A stretch of DNA of 42,733 nucleotides from an uncultured beta proteobacterium (GTDB lineage Bacteria > Pseudomonadota > Gammaproteobacteria > Burkholderiales > Burkholderiaceae_C): positions 1-42,733 of the forward strand of contig CAIYMN010000032.1 of assembly GCA_903927295.1 (NCBI GenBank), in the 5' to 3' direction. The translations under genes and the position numbers were made by a program. Under the pieces are notes generated by a model. That model was not told where the DNA came from and did not search any database. It saw only the letters and a list, made by a program, of their open reading frames with translations. Below, in pieces: positions 24,309-33,211 of this stretch. Numbering within the stretch: the stretch's first letter is position 1; the number at the start of each line of letters is the position of its first letter.

Positions 24309-26266
24309 GCTGGCACTCCCTGACTTGGTGCTTTGCTGGCCAGGGCTTTGCGGCGATAACGTCGGTCCAGCGCTGCCATGGCGCCACCAATTGCCATCAA
24401 CAGGCAGCCGCCCCAGATCCAGGTGACAAAGGGCTTGTGGTAAACCCGCATCGCCCAGGCCGGGCTGGCACCATCCTGAAGCCGCTCACCCAGCGCAACA
24501 TAGACGTCGCGTACCAGGTTGCTGTCAATGGCGGTTTCCGTCATCGGCATCGTGGACGAGAAATAGGTTCTCTTCTCGGGCTCCAGCGTGCGCAGTACCT
24601 TGCCGCTCTTGCTCAGTTCGACAACCCCACGATCCGCGTTGTAGTTGGGGCCAGGTACTTCGCTGATGCCAGTCAGTTTAAACGTGTAGCCAGCCACCTC
24701 AACGGTGTCGCCAATGCCCATGCGTACGTCCTTTTCGGTTTCATACCCTTTGACCATGGTGATGCCGACCACGCACACGGCAATCCCGATGTGTGCCAGA
24801 TGCATGCCCCAGTAGGAAACAGGAATCGCCTTCCAGTTCACCGTGTCCTTGAGTTGGCGGTAAATCTGTTGCAGCGACGACAGCACAATCCAGAATACCA
24901 GCGTCAAACTCAGTGCCACGAGCCAGGACCAGGGACCTGCGAGCACCGGTACGCTGCAACCGAGCAAGACCGAAACAATGGCCACAGGCCGCAGCTTCGT
25001 GGCGAGTTCGGCCACGCTGTCGTTCTTCCAGCGCGCATAGGAGCCGACCACCATGAAAAATAGCACCGGCAACATGATGGGAGCAAAGACCGAGTTGAAG
25101 TAGGGCGGGCCAACAGACAACTTGCCCAGGTTGAGGGCGTCCACGATCAGCGGATACAGCGTGCCCAGCAGCACGGCCGCCGCCGCCGTGGTCAGGAGCA
25201 CATTGTTGATCAGCAAAAAGGTTTCGCGCGAGACCAGTGCAAAGGCACCGCCTGCGCGCACTTTGCCGGACCGCATCGCGAACAGGGTCAAGGAACCCCC
25301 GACGACGACCGACAGGAACAGCAAAATAAAGATGCCGCGCTTGGGGTCCGTGGCAAAGGCATGCACGGAGGTCAGGACGCCGGAGCGAACCAGGAAGGTG
25401 CCGAGCAGGCTGAGCGAAAAACCAATGATCGACAGCATGATGGTCCAACTGCGGAATAAGCCGCGTTTTTCCGTCACCGCCAGGGAATGGATCAGGGCCG
25501 AGCCGACCAGCCAGGGCAGGAAGGAGGCGTTTTCCACCGGGTCCCAGAACCACCAGCCACCCCAACCGAGTTCGTAATATGCCCACCATGAACCCATGGC
25601 AATGCCGATGGTCAGGCAGATCCACGCCGCAGTGGCCCAGGGCCGCGTCCAGCGGGCCCAGGCGGCGTCAAGCCGGCCGTTGAGCAATGCAGCGATGGAA
25701 AATGCAAAGGGCACAGCCATGCCGACATAGCCCATGTAGAGCATGGGTGGATGAAACACCAGGCCAGGGTCCTGCAGCAGCGGATTCAGGTCGCGACCGT
25801 CCGGCGGAATCTCACTCAAGCGCAGGAAGGGATTGGAGGTGATCAGCATGAACAGCAGGAAGCCGACCGCGACCAGACTCATGACTGCCAGCACGCGCGA
25901 CACCATCACATCAGGCAATTGACGGGAAAACAGCGATATCGCCATCATCCACGAGCACAGCATCACGAGCCAAAGCAGCAGCGAGCCCTCGTGGCCGCCC
26001 CAGACACCGGCAATCCGGTAGATGTCGGGTAACTTCGAATTGGAGTGCTGCGCTACATACGATACCGAAAAATCGTTCGTAAAGAAGGCATAGGTGAGGC
26101 AAACGAAGGACAGTGATGCCAGAAACCAGAGCGCCTGTGCCCCCGGCTTTGCCAACGCCATCCAGTCTGCGCGTCCCTTCTGCCCGCCGACGACACCCAG
26201 TGTGCCCAGTGCCAGCGCCACAAAGAGCGCAAGAATCAGCGAAAAGTGACCAATTTCAGGAATCAT
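24305..26266 (-). CDS. ccmF: Cytochrome c haem lyase subunit CcmF
   Basis: CcmF attaches haem delivered by CcmE to apocytochrome c. The 653-residue, multi-spanning protein has the tryptophan-rich WWD domain WGGWWFWDPVENASFLPWL and further family blocks GVWGGHEGSLLLW and FLVRSGVLTSVHAFA. It has conserved His residues in periplasmic loops and a large C-terminal soluble segment with MPMTETAID before the last membrane helix. It starts 46 bases after the ccmE stop, the largest gap in the operon, and overlaps ccmG. Confidence 0.97.
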   Translation of the reverse strand: MIPEIGHFSLILALFVALALGTLGVVGGQKGRADWMALAKPGAQALWFLASLSFVCLTYAFFTNDFSVSYVAQHSNSKLPDIYRIAGVWGGHEGSLLLWLVMLCSWMMAISLFSRQLPDVMVSRVLAVMSLVAVGFLLFMLITSNPFLRLSEIPPDGRDLNPLLQDPGLVFHPPMLYMGYVGMAVPFAFSIAALLNGRLDAAWARWTRPWATAAWICLTIGIAMGSWWAYYELGWGGWWFWDPVENASFLPWLVGSALIHSLAVTEKRGLFRSWTIMLSIIGFSLSLLGTFLVRSGVLTSVHAFATDPKRGIFILLFLSVVVGGSLTLFAMRSGKVRAGGAFALVSRETFLLINNVLLTTAAAAVLLGTLYPLIVDALNLGKLSVGPPYFNSVFAPIMLPVLFFMVVGSYARWKNDSVAELATKLRPVAIVSVLLGCSVPVLAGPWSWLVALSLTLVFWIVLSSLQQIYRQLKDTVNWKAIPVSYWGMHLAHIGIAVCVVGITMVKGYETEKDVRMGIGDTVEVAGYTFKLTGISEVPGPNYNADRGVVELSKSGKVLRTLEPEKRTYFSSTMPMTETAIDSNLVRDVYVALGERLQDGASPAWAMRVYHKPFVTWIWGGCLLMAIGGAMAALDRRYRRKALASKAPSQGVPA

Positions 26267-26312
26267 GTCTTTGTCCTAGTTGGGGGTCGAGCTAAAGATC
26301 GTCCCGGCAAAA

Positions 26313-26750
26313 TTATTTCAGGGTCTTCATGGTTTTCTGGGCTTTGTCGAGCGCATCCTTGGCTTCGGGCGGCATGTAGTTCTCGTCGTGTTTGGCCAGC
26401 ACTTCGGTCGCCACAAATTTGCCGTCGTTGTCGAACTTGCCCTGGGCTACGACGCCCTTGCCCTCTTTGAACAGATCGGGCAGGATGCCGGTGTAGGAAA
26501 CACCCATTTCCTTCGAAGTATCGGTCACGATGAAGTTGACAGTCAGATTGTCGCGGCTGAGAGAGCCCGTCTTGACCAGACCACCGATGCGAAAGGTCCG
26601 GTTCTTCGGCGCTTCGCCGGCCGCAACCTGCGTCGGGCTGAAGAAGAACACCAGATTGCTCTCGAACGCATTGAGCACGAAATAAGCCGCCAGACCCAAG
26701 GCAGCCAGCCCGCCGACGATCATGGCAGCGCGCTTGTGACGTGGTTTCAT
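26313..26750 (-). CDS. ccmE: Haem chaperone CcmE
   Basis: CcmE binds haem covalently and carries it to CcmF. The 145-residue protein has an N-terminal membrane anchor (about 8-28) and an OB-fold domain. The haem-binding motif [12 protein letters not shown] has His121 (covalent ligand) and Tyr125 (axial ligand). [11 protein letters not shown] and [19 protein letters not shown], in adjoining strands, are typical. The start overlaps the ccmD stop by four bases. Confidence 0.97.
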   Translation of the reverse strand: MKPRHKRAAMIVGGLAALGLAAYFVLNAFESNLVFFFSPTQVAAGEAPKNRTFRIGGLVKTGSLSRDNLTVNFIVTDTSKEMGVSYTGILPDLFKEGKGVVAQGKFDNDGKFVATEVLAKHDENYMPPEAKDALDKAQKTMKTLK

Positions 26751-26929
26751 TGGGGATCACCTCTTTCCGATTCAAATTGGGAGCGCAGGCTGCGCAACAC
26801 CTCACGACGCTTGGCACGAACCTGTAGCACTTCGATGACCACCGCCAAAGCAGTGAGCCCAAAGGCCGGCCACACGTACTGGGCATAGCCGCCCATGGCC
26901 AAAAACTCGTTCCAGCTATTCCACTGCAT
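26747..26929 (-). CDS. ccmD: Haem exporter protein CcmD
   Basis: CcmD is a small single-span protein (60 residues) that helps release haem-loaded CcmE from CcmABC. The sequence [20 protein letters not shown] and a following hydrophobic segment (about 19-38), then a basic tail, fit the family. It overlaps the end of ccmC by 14 bases and the start of ccmE by four. Position and features together make the call firm despite the short length. Confidence 0.92.
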   Translation of the reverse strand: MQWNSWNEFLAMGGYAQYVWPAFGLTALAVVIEVLQVRAKRREVLRSLRSQFESERGDPQ

Positions 26930-27653
26930 GTTTTACCCACTCCGTATGACGTTCCCGATCCAGGATGATGGCGCGCACTCGTGCCAGGGTCATGGTGATG
27001 GCGTACATCCAGAAGGCCACCGTCATCAGGGCCATGCCCCACAGCATGGCCGGTGCAATGGAGGCGCCTTTCACGGTCACCGAGGCTCCCTGGTGCAGGG
27101 TGTTCCACCAATAGACCGAGCCGTAAATGATGGGAATGTTCACGGCGCCAACCAGCGCGAGCAGGGCGCTGGCCTTGTCGGCGCGGCGCGGGTCGTCAAT
27201 GGACGACTGCAGTGCTATGAACCCCAGATACAGGAACAGCAGAATCAGCGACGACGTCAGGCGCGCGTCCCAGACCCACCAGGTGCCCCACATGGGCTTG
27301 CCCCAAAGGGAACCCGTCGCCAATGACAAAAACGCCAGCAGCGCACCCGTCGGGGCGAGCGCCGACGCCATCATGCCCGACAGCCGGGTGTTGAAAGCCA
27401 GACCAAAACCGGCCCAGCCGGCCATGACAAGGTACACAAACATGGAGAGCGAGGCGGCAGGCACGTGTACGAAGATGATGCGATAGCCCTGCCCCTGCTG
27501 GGCGTCGACCGGTGCCATGACGAGCCCGATCCACAAACCCAGCGCCGCCAGCACCGTGGCCAGCGCCGCAAACCACGGCCACATCCGGCCCGCCAGAAAG
27601 TAGAAATTCTGCGGGGAAGAAAACTTGAACCAGTGAATCGTTTGAGCGTTCAT
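26916..27653 (-). CDS. ccmC: Haem exporter permease CcmC
   Basis: CcmC presents haem to CcmE on the periplasmic face. The 245-residue protein has six hydrophobic segments and the WWD-type motif WGTWWVWDARLTSSLIL. Conserved His residues occur in HVPAASLSMF and near NTLHQGASV. It overlaps ccmB by four bases and ccmD by 14. Confidence 0.97.
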   Translation of the reverse strand: MNAQTIHWFKFSSPQNFYFLAGRMWPWFAALATVLAALGLWIGLVMAPVDAQQGQGYRIIFVHVPAASLSMFVYLVMAGWAGFGLAFNTRLSGMMASALAPTGALLAFLSLATGSLWGKPMWGTWWVWDARLTSSLILLFLYLGFIALQSSIDDPRRADKASALLALVGAVNIPIIYGSVYWWNTLHQGASVTVKGASIAPAMLWGMALMTVAFWMYAITMTLARVRAIILDRERHTEWVKHAVE

Positions 27654-28333
27654 TCCAGGGAAATCCTCAAGGCTGTTTTGGTCGCCAAAGGCGCGAAAAA
27701 GACCGATAGCACCAACAGGGCCGCCAGCAAGGACAGGTGGCCACTGAAACCCAGGCCAGCCGCGTCAGCTTCAACGGCGCCTGCGCCGAATATCAAAACC
27801 GGAATATACAGGGGCAGGATCAACAAGGACAGCAATACCCCTGCACCGCGTACGCCCAAAGTCAGCGCTGCGCCGATGCTGCCAATCAAACTCAGGGTCG
27901 GCGTGCCCAGTAGCAGGGTCAGCATCAGGATGCCCAGAGAACGGCTTTCCAGCCCAAACTGCAAACCAAGTACCGGCGCCATCAGGACCAGCGGCAAACC
28001 TGACAACAGAAAATGCGCCAGCGCCTTGGCCGCCACCAGCAGACCCAGCGGAGTGCTTGAGAGTGCCATCTGCTCCAGCGAGCCGTCGGCATGGTCGGTG
28101 GCAAAAAGGCGTTGCAGGGACAGCATCGCAGCCAGCAACGCACTGACCCACAGCACGCCAGGTGCCATGCGCAGGAGCAGCGCCGATTCCGGCCCGACGC
28201 CTAGCGGAAACAGGCTGGCAACGACCACAAAAAACACGAGCGGTGTAAGTACCTCGCCCTTTTGCCGCAGGGCCACCGAGACTTCCCGGCGCAGCAACGC
28301 TGCCATGACACCGGTCAGTCCGAGTCTCTTCAT
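27650..28333 (-). CDS. ccmB: Haem exporter permease CcmB
   Basis: CcmB is the membrane part of the CcmAB ABC transporter that powers the release of holo-CcmE. The 227-residue protein has about six membrane segments. It has the CcmB-typical ADGSLEQMALSSTPL and LLLGTPTLSLIGSIGAALTLGVR regions, in two pieces. It overlaps ccmA and ccmC by four bases each. Confidence 0.95.
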   Translation of the reverse strand: MKRLGLTGVMAALLRREVSVALRQKGEVLTPLVFFVVVASLFPLGVGPESALLLRMAPGVLWVSALLAAMLSLQRLFATDHADGSLEQMALSSTPLGLLVAAKALAHFLLSGLPLVLMAPVLGLQFGLESRSLGILMLTLLLGTPTLSLIGSIGAALTLGVRGAGVLLSLLILPLYIPVLIFGAGAVEADAAGLGFSGHLSLLAALLVLSVFFAPLATKTALRISLE

Positions 28334-28962
28334 GCGTGCAACTCCAGCATCTGCGGCGCTATCGTGCCGATGTCCACCTGCTGATGGCTGGTCAGTACCG
28401 CCAGGCCGCCCTTGCCCAGATGGCTGGCGATCAAATCCGCCAGCATGCGCACACCTTTTTCGTCCATGGCAACAAACGGCTCATCGAGCACCCACAGCCG
28501 CGCCTGACTCAGCGCAAGTCGTGACAGGGCAACGCGCCGCTTTTGTCCTTGTGACAGGTGCTTGACCAACTGTTCACCGCGACCGCGCACGCCAAAGTGC
28601 GCCAAGACATCCTGCAACTGCGTCGGCTCGGGCGCATTGCCGGCCAGCGCCGCAGTAAAAACCAGGTTTTCATTCACCGTCATCGATTCCTGAAGTGAGT
28701 TCAAATGGCCCAGATAGCACAGGTCCTGACGGTAAACCTCGCTTTGTGAGTGAATCGGTGTGTCGTTCCAGAGAATCTGACCCGACTCGATGGGCGCCAG
28801 ACCACACACCATGCGCAGCAGGCTGGTCTTTCCCACGCCATTGGCACCGGCCACATAAAGCCAGCGCCCAGCCTTCAGGACACAATCAACGCCCTGAAAA
28901 AGTTGTCTTCCTCCCCGACTGCAGCCTAGCTTGGAAAATGAGAGAGTAGGCGCGGTGTTCAA
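28330..28962 (-). CDS. ccmA: Haem exporter ATP-binding protein CcmA
   Basis: This is the ABC ATPase of the CcmABCD complex. The 210-residue protein has Walker A GANGVGKTS (39-47), the signature LSQGQKRRVALSRLAL and Walker B LWVLDEPFVAMD, with the H-loop His in LTSHQQVD. It is the first gene of the nine-gene ccmABCDEFGHI operon. The 119-base region upstream, up to the gshA stop, is moderately AT-rich and must hold the operon promoter or be read through from gshA. Confidence 0.96.
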   Translation of the reverse strand: MNTAPTLSFSKLGCSRGGRQLFQGVDCVLKAGRWLYVAGANGVGKTSLLRMVCGLAPIESGQILWNDTPIHSQSEVYRQDLCYLGHLNSLQESMTVNENLVFTAALAGNAPEPTQLQDVLAHFGVRGRGEQLVKHLSQGQKRRVALSRLALSQARLWVLDEPFVAMDEKGVRMLADLIASHLGKGGLAVLTSHQQVDIGTIAPQMLELHA

Positions 28963-29081
28963 TTCTTGTTAGAGGTAAAACGGAACGGCAATTTTAAGGC
29001 ATGCACCTGCGCCGACTCTTCGCTTTAACAAAACTTTACGACTGCCTGCCTTGTCACTCGACAGAGGCGTGAATCCGGCTC

Positions 29082-30638
29082 TCAAGCGTAGTACTGCGCC
29101 ACGTAATCTTCAAAGCTTCCCTGTTCCTGCGCTTCGAACTGGCTCTGGGCCTGCCATGAGCTCTGCACGCTGGCCAGGAATCTCTCGCTGCCTGGTGCAT
29201 CAAGGCCTTGCGCCAGCAATTGACGCTGGTGCTGCTGTGACAACTGCAAGGTGTAGTTCAGGAAGCCTCCGTGCTCGCGAACGCCTGCCAGCACCTGCGC
29301 AGAAGGTGTGCTGTCAGGCTCGTCTATGCGCTGGCGCAAGGTCCGCATTGTTGAACTGTAGCGTTCGCCACCGTTAGCCGCGTCCAGCATTTCGGCAAAG
29401 GGCTGCATATCGTCAAACAACTCGTGTGCCAGCGGCCGAAACGCCTGCTCGCGGTTGTGCGCCAGCAGGTGCAGCCCTGGCTGGCGGCCATGGTTCACGA
29501 CGCGGCGCTTGTTTTCGTCGTTTTCGCTCTGTTCGCGGCTGGTGATGGGCGGGCTGTCGCGAAACAGGCACATCAGCAACAGCACGTCGGCAAAAGTGCT
29601 TTGCTCCGGGGCAATGCCGATGTCGATGAAGGGGTTGAGGTCGAACAAACGCATTTCGACATATTCAACGCCGCGCAATCGCAAACCTTTGGCGGGTCTA
29701 TCGGTGCCGGTGCGCTTCGGGCGAATGGCGGCGTAGAACTCGCTCTCGGTTTGCAGCAGGTTGGCGCTGAGCTGCTTCCAGTGCTTGCCCTCGTGCACAC
29801 CAATTTCCTCGTAATAGGGGTCCGGTGTGCGGATCGCTGCTTCCAGCCCCTGTGTGTATTCAGTCAGTGAATTGACACTGACGTTGAGGTTGGCCTGGGC
29901 CCGGTTGTGGTAGCCCAGATCGCTCATGCGCAGGCTGGTCGCGTGAATTCCGTAGCGGGTGCCTGGCACCAGTACTTGCAGGTCCGATGGTTGTCCTTTC
30001 AGGAATGACTCGCAAAGAGCCGGTGAGGCGCCAAACAGGTAGGGCACGAGCCAGCCGAAACGCAGGAAGTTGCGGATCAGGCCGAAATAGCGCTCGCTCA
30101 CGTAGTCCTGCCCCCTGCCGGCAGCGCCACAGCAGTCCTTCAGTGCCAGCCAGAAGCCTTCTGGCAAAGACCAGTTGTAATGGGCGCCAGCGATGGCCTG
30201 CATCTTGCGCCCATAGCGCAAGCTCAAGCCTTCGCGGTAGACATACTTGAAGCGGGCGGCGTTGGACTTGCCGTAGTCCGCAATCGGAATGTCACTATCC
30301 GCACCCAGCGCGCAGGGCATGGAACTGGCCCACATCGTCTCACTGTCCAGTCGGGGTGCCACGTAGCGGTGAATATCACGCAGGAAACGCAGCGGAAAGT
30401 CCGGATCAGTGGAGGGTGGCGTGATGAACTCAAGCAGGGCTTCAGAGTAATCGGTAGTGATCCAGGGGTGCGTCAGCTTGGAGCCAAGCGCCAGGGGGTG
30501 CGGCGTCTGCGCCAGCTTGCCAGCGCCGTCAACGCGCAGACATTCACGCTCAAAACCACGCGTGATGCCGCGCAGCACCTGGGCCTGACCATTGGTAAAA
30601 AATTGCTGGACTGCGTCACAGCAGGTGAACTTCAACAT
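29082..30638 (-). CDS. gshA: Glutamate-cysteine ligase, E. coli GshA type
   Basis: GshA makes gamma-glutamylcysteine, the first step of glutathione synthesis. The 518-residue protein matches the gamma-proteobacterial type 1 family in length and blocks: LRGITRGFERECLRV, TTDYSEALLEFITPP, WASSMPC, YGKSNAARFKYVYREGLSLR, IRNFLRFGWLVPYLFGASP and IRPKR. ATG 30638 is the only start with family character. The frame stays open upstream, across cdd on the other strand, by chance. On the minus strand, TTACCA and CATACT with 16-base spacing (30703-30676) are a possible promoter. Many Burkholderiales have a different, shorter GshA family, as I recall. Confidence 0.94.
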   Translation of the reverse strand: MLKFTCCDAVQQFFTNGQAQVLRGITRGFERECLRVDGAGKLAQTPHPLALGSKLTHPWITTDYSEALLEFITPPSTDPDFPLRFLRDIHRYVAPRLDSETMWASSMPCALGADSDIPIADYGKSNAARFKYVYREGLSLRYGRKMQAIAGAHYNWSLPEGFWLALKDCCGAAGRGQDYVSERYFGLIRNFLRFGWLVPYLFGASPALCESFLKGQPSDLQVLVPGTRYGIHATSLRMSDLGYHNRAQANLNVSVNSLTEYTQGLEAAIRTPDPYYEEIGVHEGKHWKQLSANLLQTESEFYAAIRPKRTGTDRPAKGLRLRGVEYVEMRLFDLNPFIDIGIAPEQSTFADVLLLMCLFRDSPPITSREQSENDENKRRVVNHGRQPGLHLLAHNREQAFRPLAHELFDDMQPFAEMLDAANGGERYSSTMRTLRQRIDEPDSTPSAQVLAGVREHGGFLNYTLQLSQQHQRQLLAQGLDAPGSERFLASVQSSWQAQSQFEAQEQGSFEDYVAQYYA

Positions 30639-30713
30639 GAGAGCTTGCTTTCTGAAATCGAGCAGAATCAGTAGCAGTATGGCAGTTTTTTGGAACGTGG
30701 TAAGGTAACTGGC

Positions 30714-31145
30714 ATGACACCGTTTTTGCTCACAGGCGTCCTGCGGGAAGAATTGTTGCGAGCCGCCCGCGCGGCCAGAAGTCGGGCCTATGCGCCTTAC
30801 TCCAGCTATCGGGTGGGTGCTGCAGTGCTGGATGAAGCGGGGCGCATCCATGCCGGCTGCAACGTTGAAAACGCTGCCTACCCGCAAGGAGTCTGTGCCG
30901 AGGCAGCTGCCCTCTGTGCCATGGTGCTGGCCGGAGGCAGCCGCGTGCGCGCCGTGCTGGTGACGGGTGCGGCAGCCGGTGCGTCCTGGACCACGCCCTG
31001 CGGCGGTTGCCGCCAGAAGCTGCGCGAATTCTGTGCACCCGACACGCCGATCCTGACGGCCAGCGACGATGCCATCGGACCTGCTTTCACACTGGCGCAA
31101 CTGCTACCCGAGAGTTTCGGGCCAGAGCACTTGAACATGCCATGA
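30714..31145 (+). CDS. cdd: Cytidine deaminase
   Basis: Cdd converts cytidine and deoxycytidine to uridine and deoxyuridine. The 143-residue protein is the short tetrameric form. It has YAPYSSYRVGAAVLDEAG, the zinc/catalytic motif CNVENAAYPQGVCAEAAA (Cys ligand, catalytic Glu) and PCGGCRQKLREF (two Cys ligands). ATG 30714 is preceded by AAGG. It is the first gene of a six-gene nucleoside operon and is divergent from gshA with 75 bases between. It overlaps the next gene by four bases (ATGA, 31142-31145). Confidence 0.96.
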   Translation: MTPFLLTGVLREELLRAARAARSRAYAPYSSYRVGAAVLDEAGRIHAGCNVENAAYPQGVCAEAAALCAMVLAGGSRVRAVLVTGAAAGASWTTPCGGCRQKLREFCAPDTPILTASDDAIGPAFTLAQLLPESFGPEHLNMP

Positions 31146-31990
31146 CAGACGACGCTTCCTTCACAGCCACTGCGACCATTCGCGATCGCAAACCGGGCTT
31201 TGTGCCGCGCTTGGGACTGATTCTGGGCTCCGGCCTGGGGCCGCTGGCGGAGCAGTTGACTGATGCTGTATCAGTCCGCTTTGACGAACTGCCAGGTTTC
31301 CCCATTTCTACAGTTCATGGCCATGCGGGTGAATTGGTGCTGGGAACGCTGTCCGGTTTGCCGGTAGCCTGCCTGAAAGGGCGCGCGCATTTTTACGAAG
31401 GCTATGGCATGGGTGTGATGACGAGCGCAGTTCGCACCCTCAAACTGCTGGGTTGCGAGACGCTGCTGGTGACGAACGCCGCCGGTTCCCTGCGCAAGGA
31501 GGTCGACGCCGGCAGCCTGGTGGCGGTCAAAGACCACATCAATCTGTTGCCCGGAACACCCATGGTCGGCCCAAATGACGAACGGTTTGGGCCGCGCTTT
31601 TTCAGTTTGAGCAACGCCTATGACCGCGAGCTTCTCGGGCTGCTCAGGGCCAGCGCCCAGGCCAGCGGCATCCAACTGCATGAAGGCGTCTACGCCGCGT
31701 GTCCGGGTCCGAATTTTGAAACCGCCGCAGAAATCCGCATGATGTCCATCCTGGGCGCTGATCTGGTGGGCATGTCGCTCGTGCCCGAAGTCATCGCCGC
31801 GCGTCATTGTGGCTTGAAGGTTGTAGCTGTTTCTGTGGTCACCAACCTCGCCGAGGGTCTGGGTACGGCGGATCTTTCGCACGAGCAGACTCTGAAATAT
31901 GCTGCTCTGGGTGCCAAGGACCTGCTCGGCTTGCTGCGCGTCTTTGTTGCCGATCTGGCGCGGCAACCGGCCACGCCAGCCTCAATCTGA
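31142..31990 (+). CDS. Purine nucleoside phosphorylase, trimeric PNP class
   Basis: This enzyme splits inosine, guanosine and their deoxy forms into base and (deoxy)ribose-1-phosphate. The 282 residues fit the low-molecular-mass trimeric family. It has GLILGSGLGPLAEQL (phosphate loop), FPISTVHGHAGELVLG, the substrate region CPGPNFETAAEIRMM and VVSVVTNLAEGL. Genes of this class are called punA, deoD or xapA in different genomes, so no symbol is assigned. ATG 31142 overlaps the cdd stop. It feeds deoxyribose-1-phosphate to DeoB, the next gene, 27 bases downstream. Confidence 0.94.
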   Translation: MTDDASFTATATIRDRKPGFVPRLGLILGSGLGPLAEQLTDAVSVRFDELPGFPISTVHGHAGELVLGTLSGLPVACLKGRAHFYEGYGMGVMTSAVRTLKLLGCETLLVTNAAGSLRKEVDAGSLVAVKDHINLLPGTPMVGPNDERFGPRFFSLSNAYDRELLGLLRASAQASGIQLHEGVYAACPGPNFETAAEIRMMSILGADLVGMSLVPEVIAARHCGLKVVAVSVVTNLAEGLGTADLSHEQTLKYAALGAKDLLGLLRVFVADLARQPATPASI

Positions 31991-32017
31991 GCAATTGCAG
32001 ATCAGGAACGAGCAGCC

Positions 32018-33211
32018 ATGTCCAGAGCTTTCATTCTCCTGCTTGATTCCATGGGACTCGGAGCGACGCCGGATGCCGCAGCTTTCGGCGATGCCGGGGT
32101 CAACACCCTGGGCCATGTTGCAGCCTGGGCTGCCGACACGGGAACTGGCCTGCCATTGCCGAATCTGGAGGCGCTGGGCCTGGGCGCCGCAGCACAACTG
32201 GCTTGTGGACAGTGGCCACAGGGCTTCGATCGGCGCGCCGGTTTTGGCGCAGCGTATGGGGCGGCCAGGGAACTCTCGACCGGCAAGGACACACAAAGCG
32301 GGCATTGGGAAATTGCCGGATTGCCGGTTGATTTTGATTGGGGTTACTTCCCGCGCCAGATTCCGGCCTTCCCGCAGCAATTGACCAACGCCCTGCAGGC
32401 GCGCGCTGGCGTGCCCGGTTTTCTGGGCAACTGCCACGCTTCCGGCGTCGAGATCATCAACCGGCTGGGCGACGAGCATGTCGCGACCGGCAAGCCCATT
32501 CTCTATACCTCGGCCGACTCGGTGTTTCAGATCGCAGCTCACGAACAGCACTTTGGACTGGAGCGCCTGTATGCCCTGTCCGAAGCGGCTTTTGATCTGG
32601 TCAAGCCCTATCACATTGGCCGTGTCATTGCGCGACCCTTTTTGGGCCAGAAGGGGCAGTATCGGCGTACCGCCAACCGGCACGACTACGCCGTGACGCC
32701 GCCCAAAGCCACGCTGCTGGATCACGTCAGGGATGCGGGCGGCGAAGTGCTGGCGCTGGGCAAGGTTGGCGACATCTTTGCCCAGCAGGGCGTCTCGCGC
32801 GTGGTCAAGGGCAAGGACAATATGAGCCTGTTTGACGCGCTCCTGCAAGTCGCCAGCGAGGCGAAGTCAGGCTCGCTCAGCTTCGTCAATTTTGTGGATT
32901 TCGATCAGCTCTTTGGTCACTCGCGCGATGTCGCCGGCTACGCCGCCGCCCTGCGCGAGTTTGACGCGCGCCTTCCCGAATTCATCAACCGAATGATGCC
33001 GGGAGATCTGGCCGTGATCACGGCAGACCACGGTTGTGACCCGACCTGGAGTGGCTCCGACCATACCCGTGAACACATACCGATGCTGTTCTTCGGGCCC
33101 GGTCTGAAGGCTCGCTCGCTGGGTGTCTCCGGCACTTTTTCGGACATTGGCCAGACTCTGGCCAGCCATCTCGGCGTCGCTCCACTGGGCCATGGACAGA
33201 ACCTGCTATGA
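32018..33211 (+). CDS. deoB: Phosphopentomutase
   Basis: DeoB converts (deoxy)ribose-1-phosphate to the 5-phosphate. The 397-residue alkaline-phosphatase-fold protein has the metal-binding start LLLDSMGLGATPDA, SGHWEIAG, the FVNFVDFDQLFGHSRDVAGY block and the metal/active-site region TADHGCDPTWSGSDHTREH. AGGA lies 10 bases before the ATG. It overlaps deoC by four bases (ATGA, 33208-33211). Confidence 0.97.
   Translation: MSRAFILLLDSMGLGATPDAAAFGDAGVNTLGHVAAWAADTGTGLPLPNLEALGLGAAAQLACGQWPQGFDRRAGFGAAYGAARELSTGKDTQSGHWEIAGLPVDFDWGYFPRQIPAFPQQLTNALQARAGVPGFLGNCHASGVEIINRLGDEHVATGKPILYTSADSVFQIAAHEQHFGLERLYALSEAAFDLVKPYHIGRVIARPFLGQKGQYRRTANRHDYAVTPPKATLLDHVRDAGGEVLALGKVGDIFAQQGVSRVVKGKDNMSLFDALLQVASEAKSGSLSFVNFVDFDQLFGHSRDVAGYAAALREFDARLPEFINRMMPGDLAVITADHGCDPTWSGSDHTREHIPMLFFGPGLKARSLGVSGTFSDIGQTLASHLGVAPLGHGQNLL

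Noticed and set aside
24741-25625. 294-codon minus-strand frame inside ccmF
   Set aside because: It is in another frame of ccmF on the same strand, with a His/Arg/Gly-rich translation typical of a shadow frame.
30639-31100. Extension of the gshA frame by 154 codons upstream
   Set aside because: The extension is antisense to cdd and has no resemblance to GshA. The family N-terminus begins at 30638.
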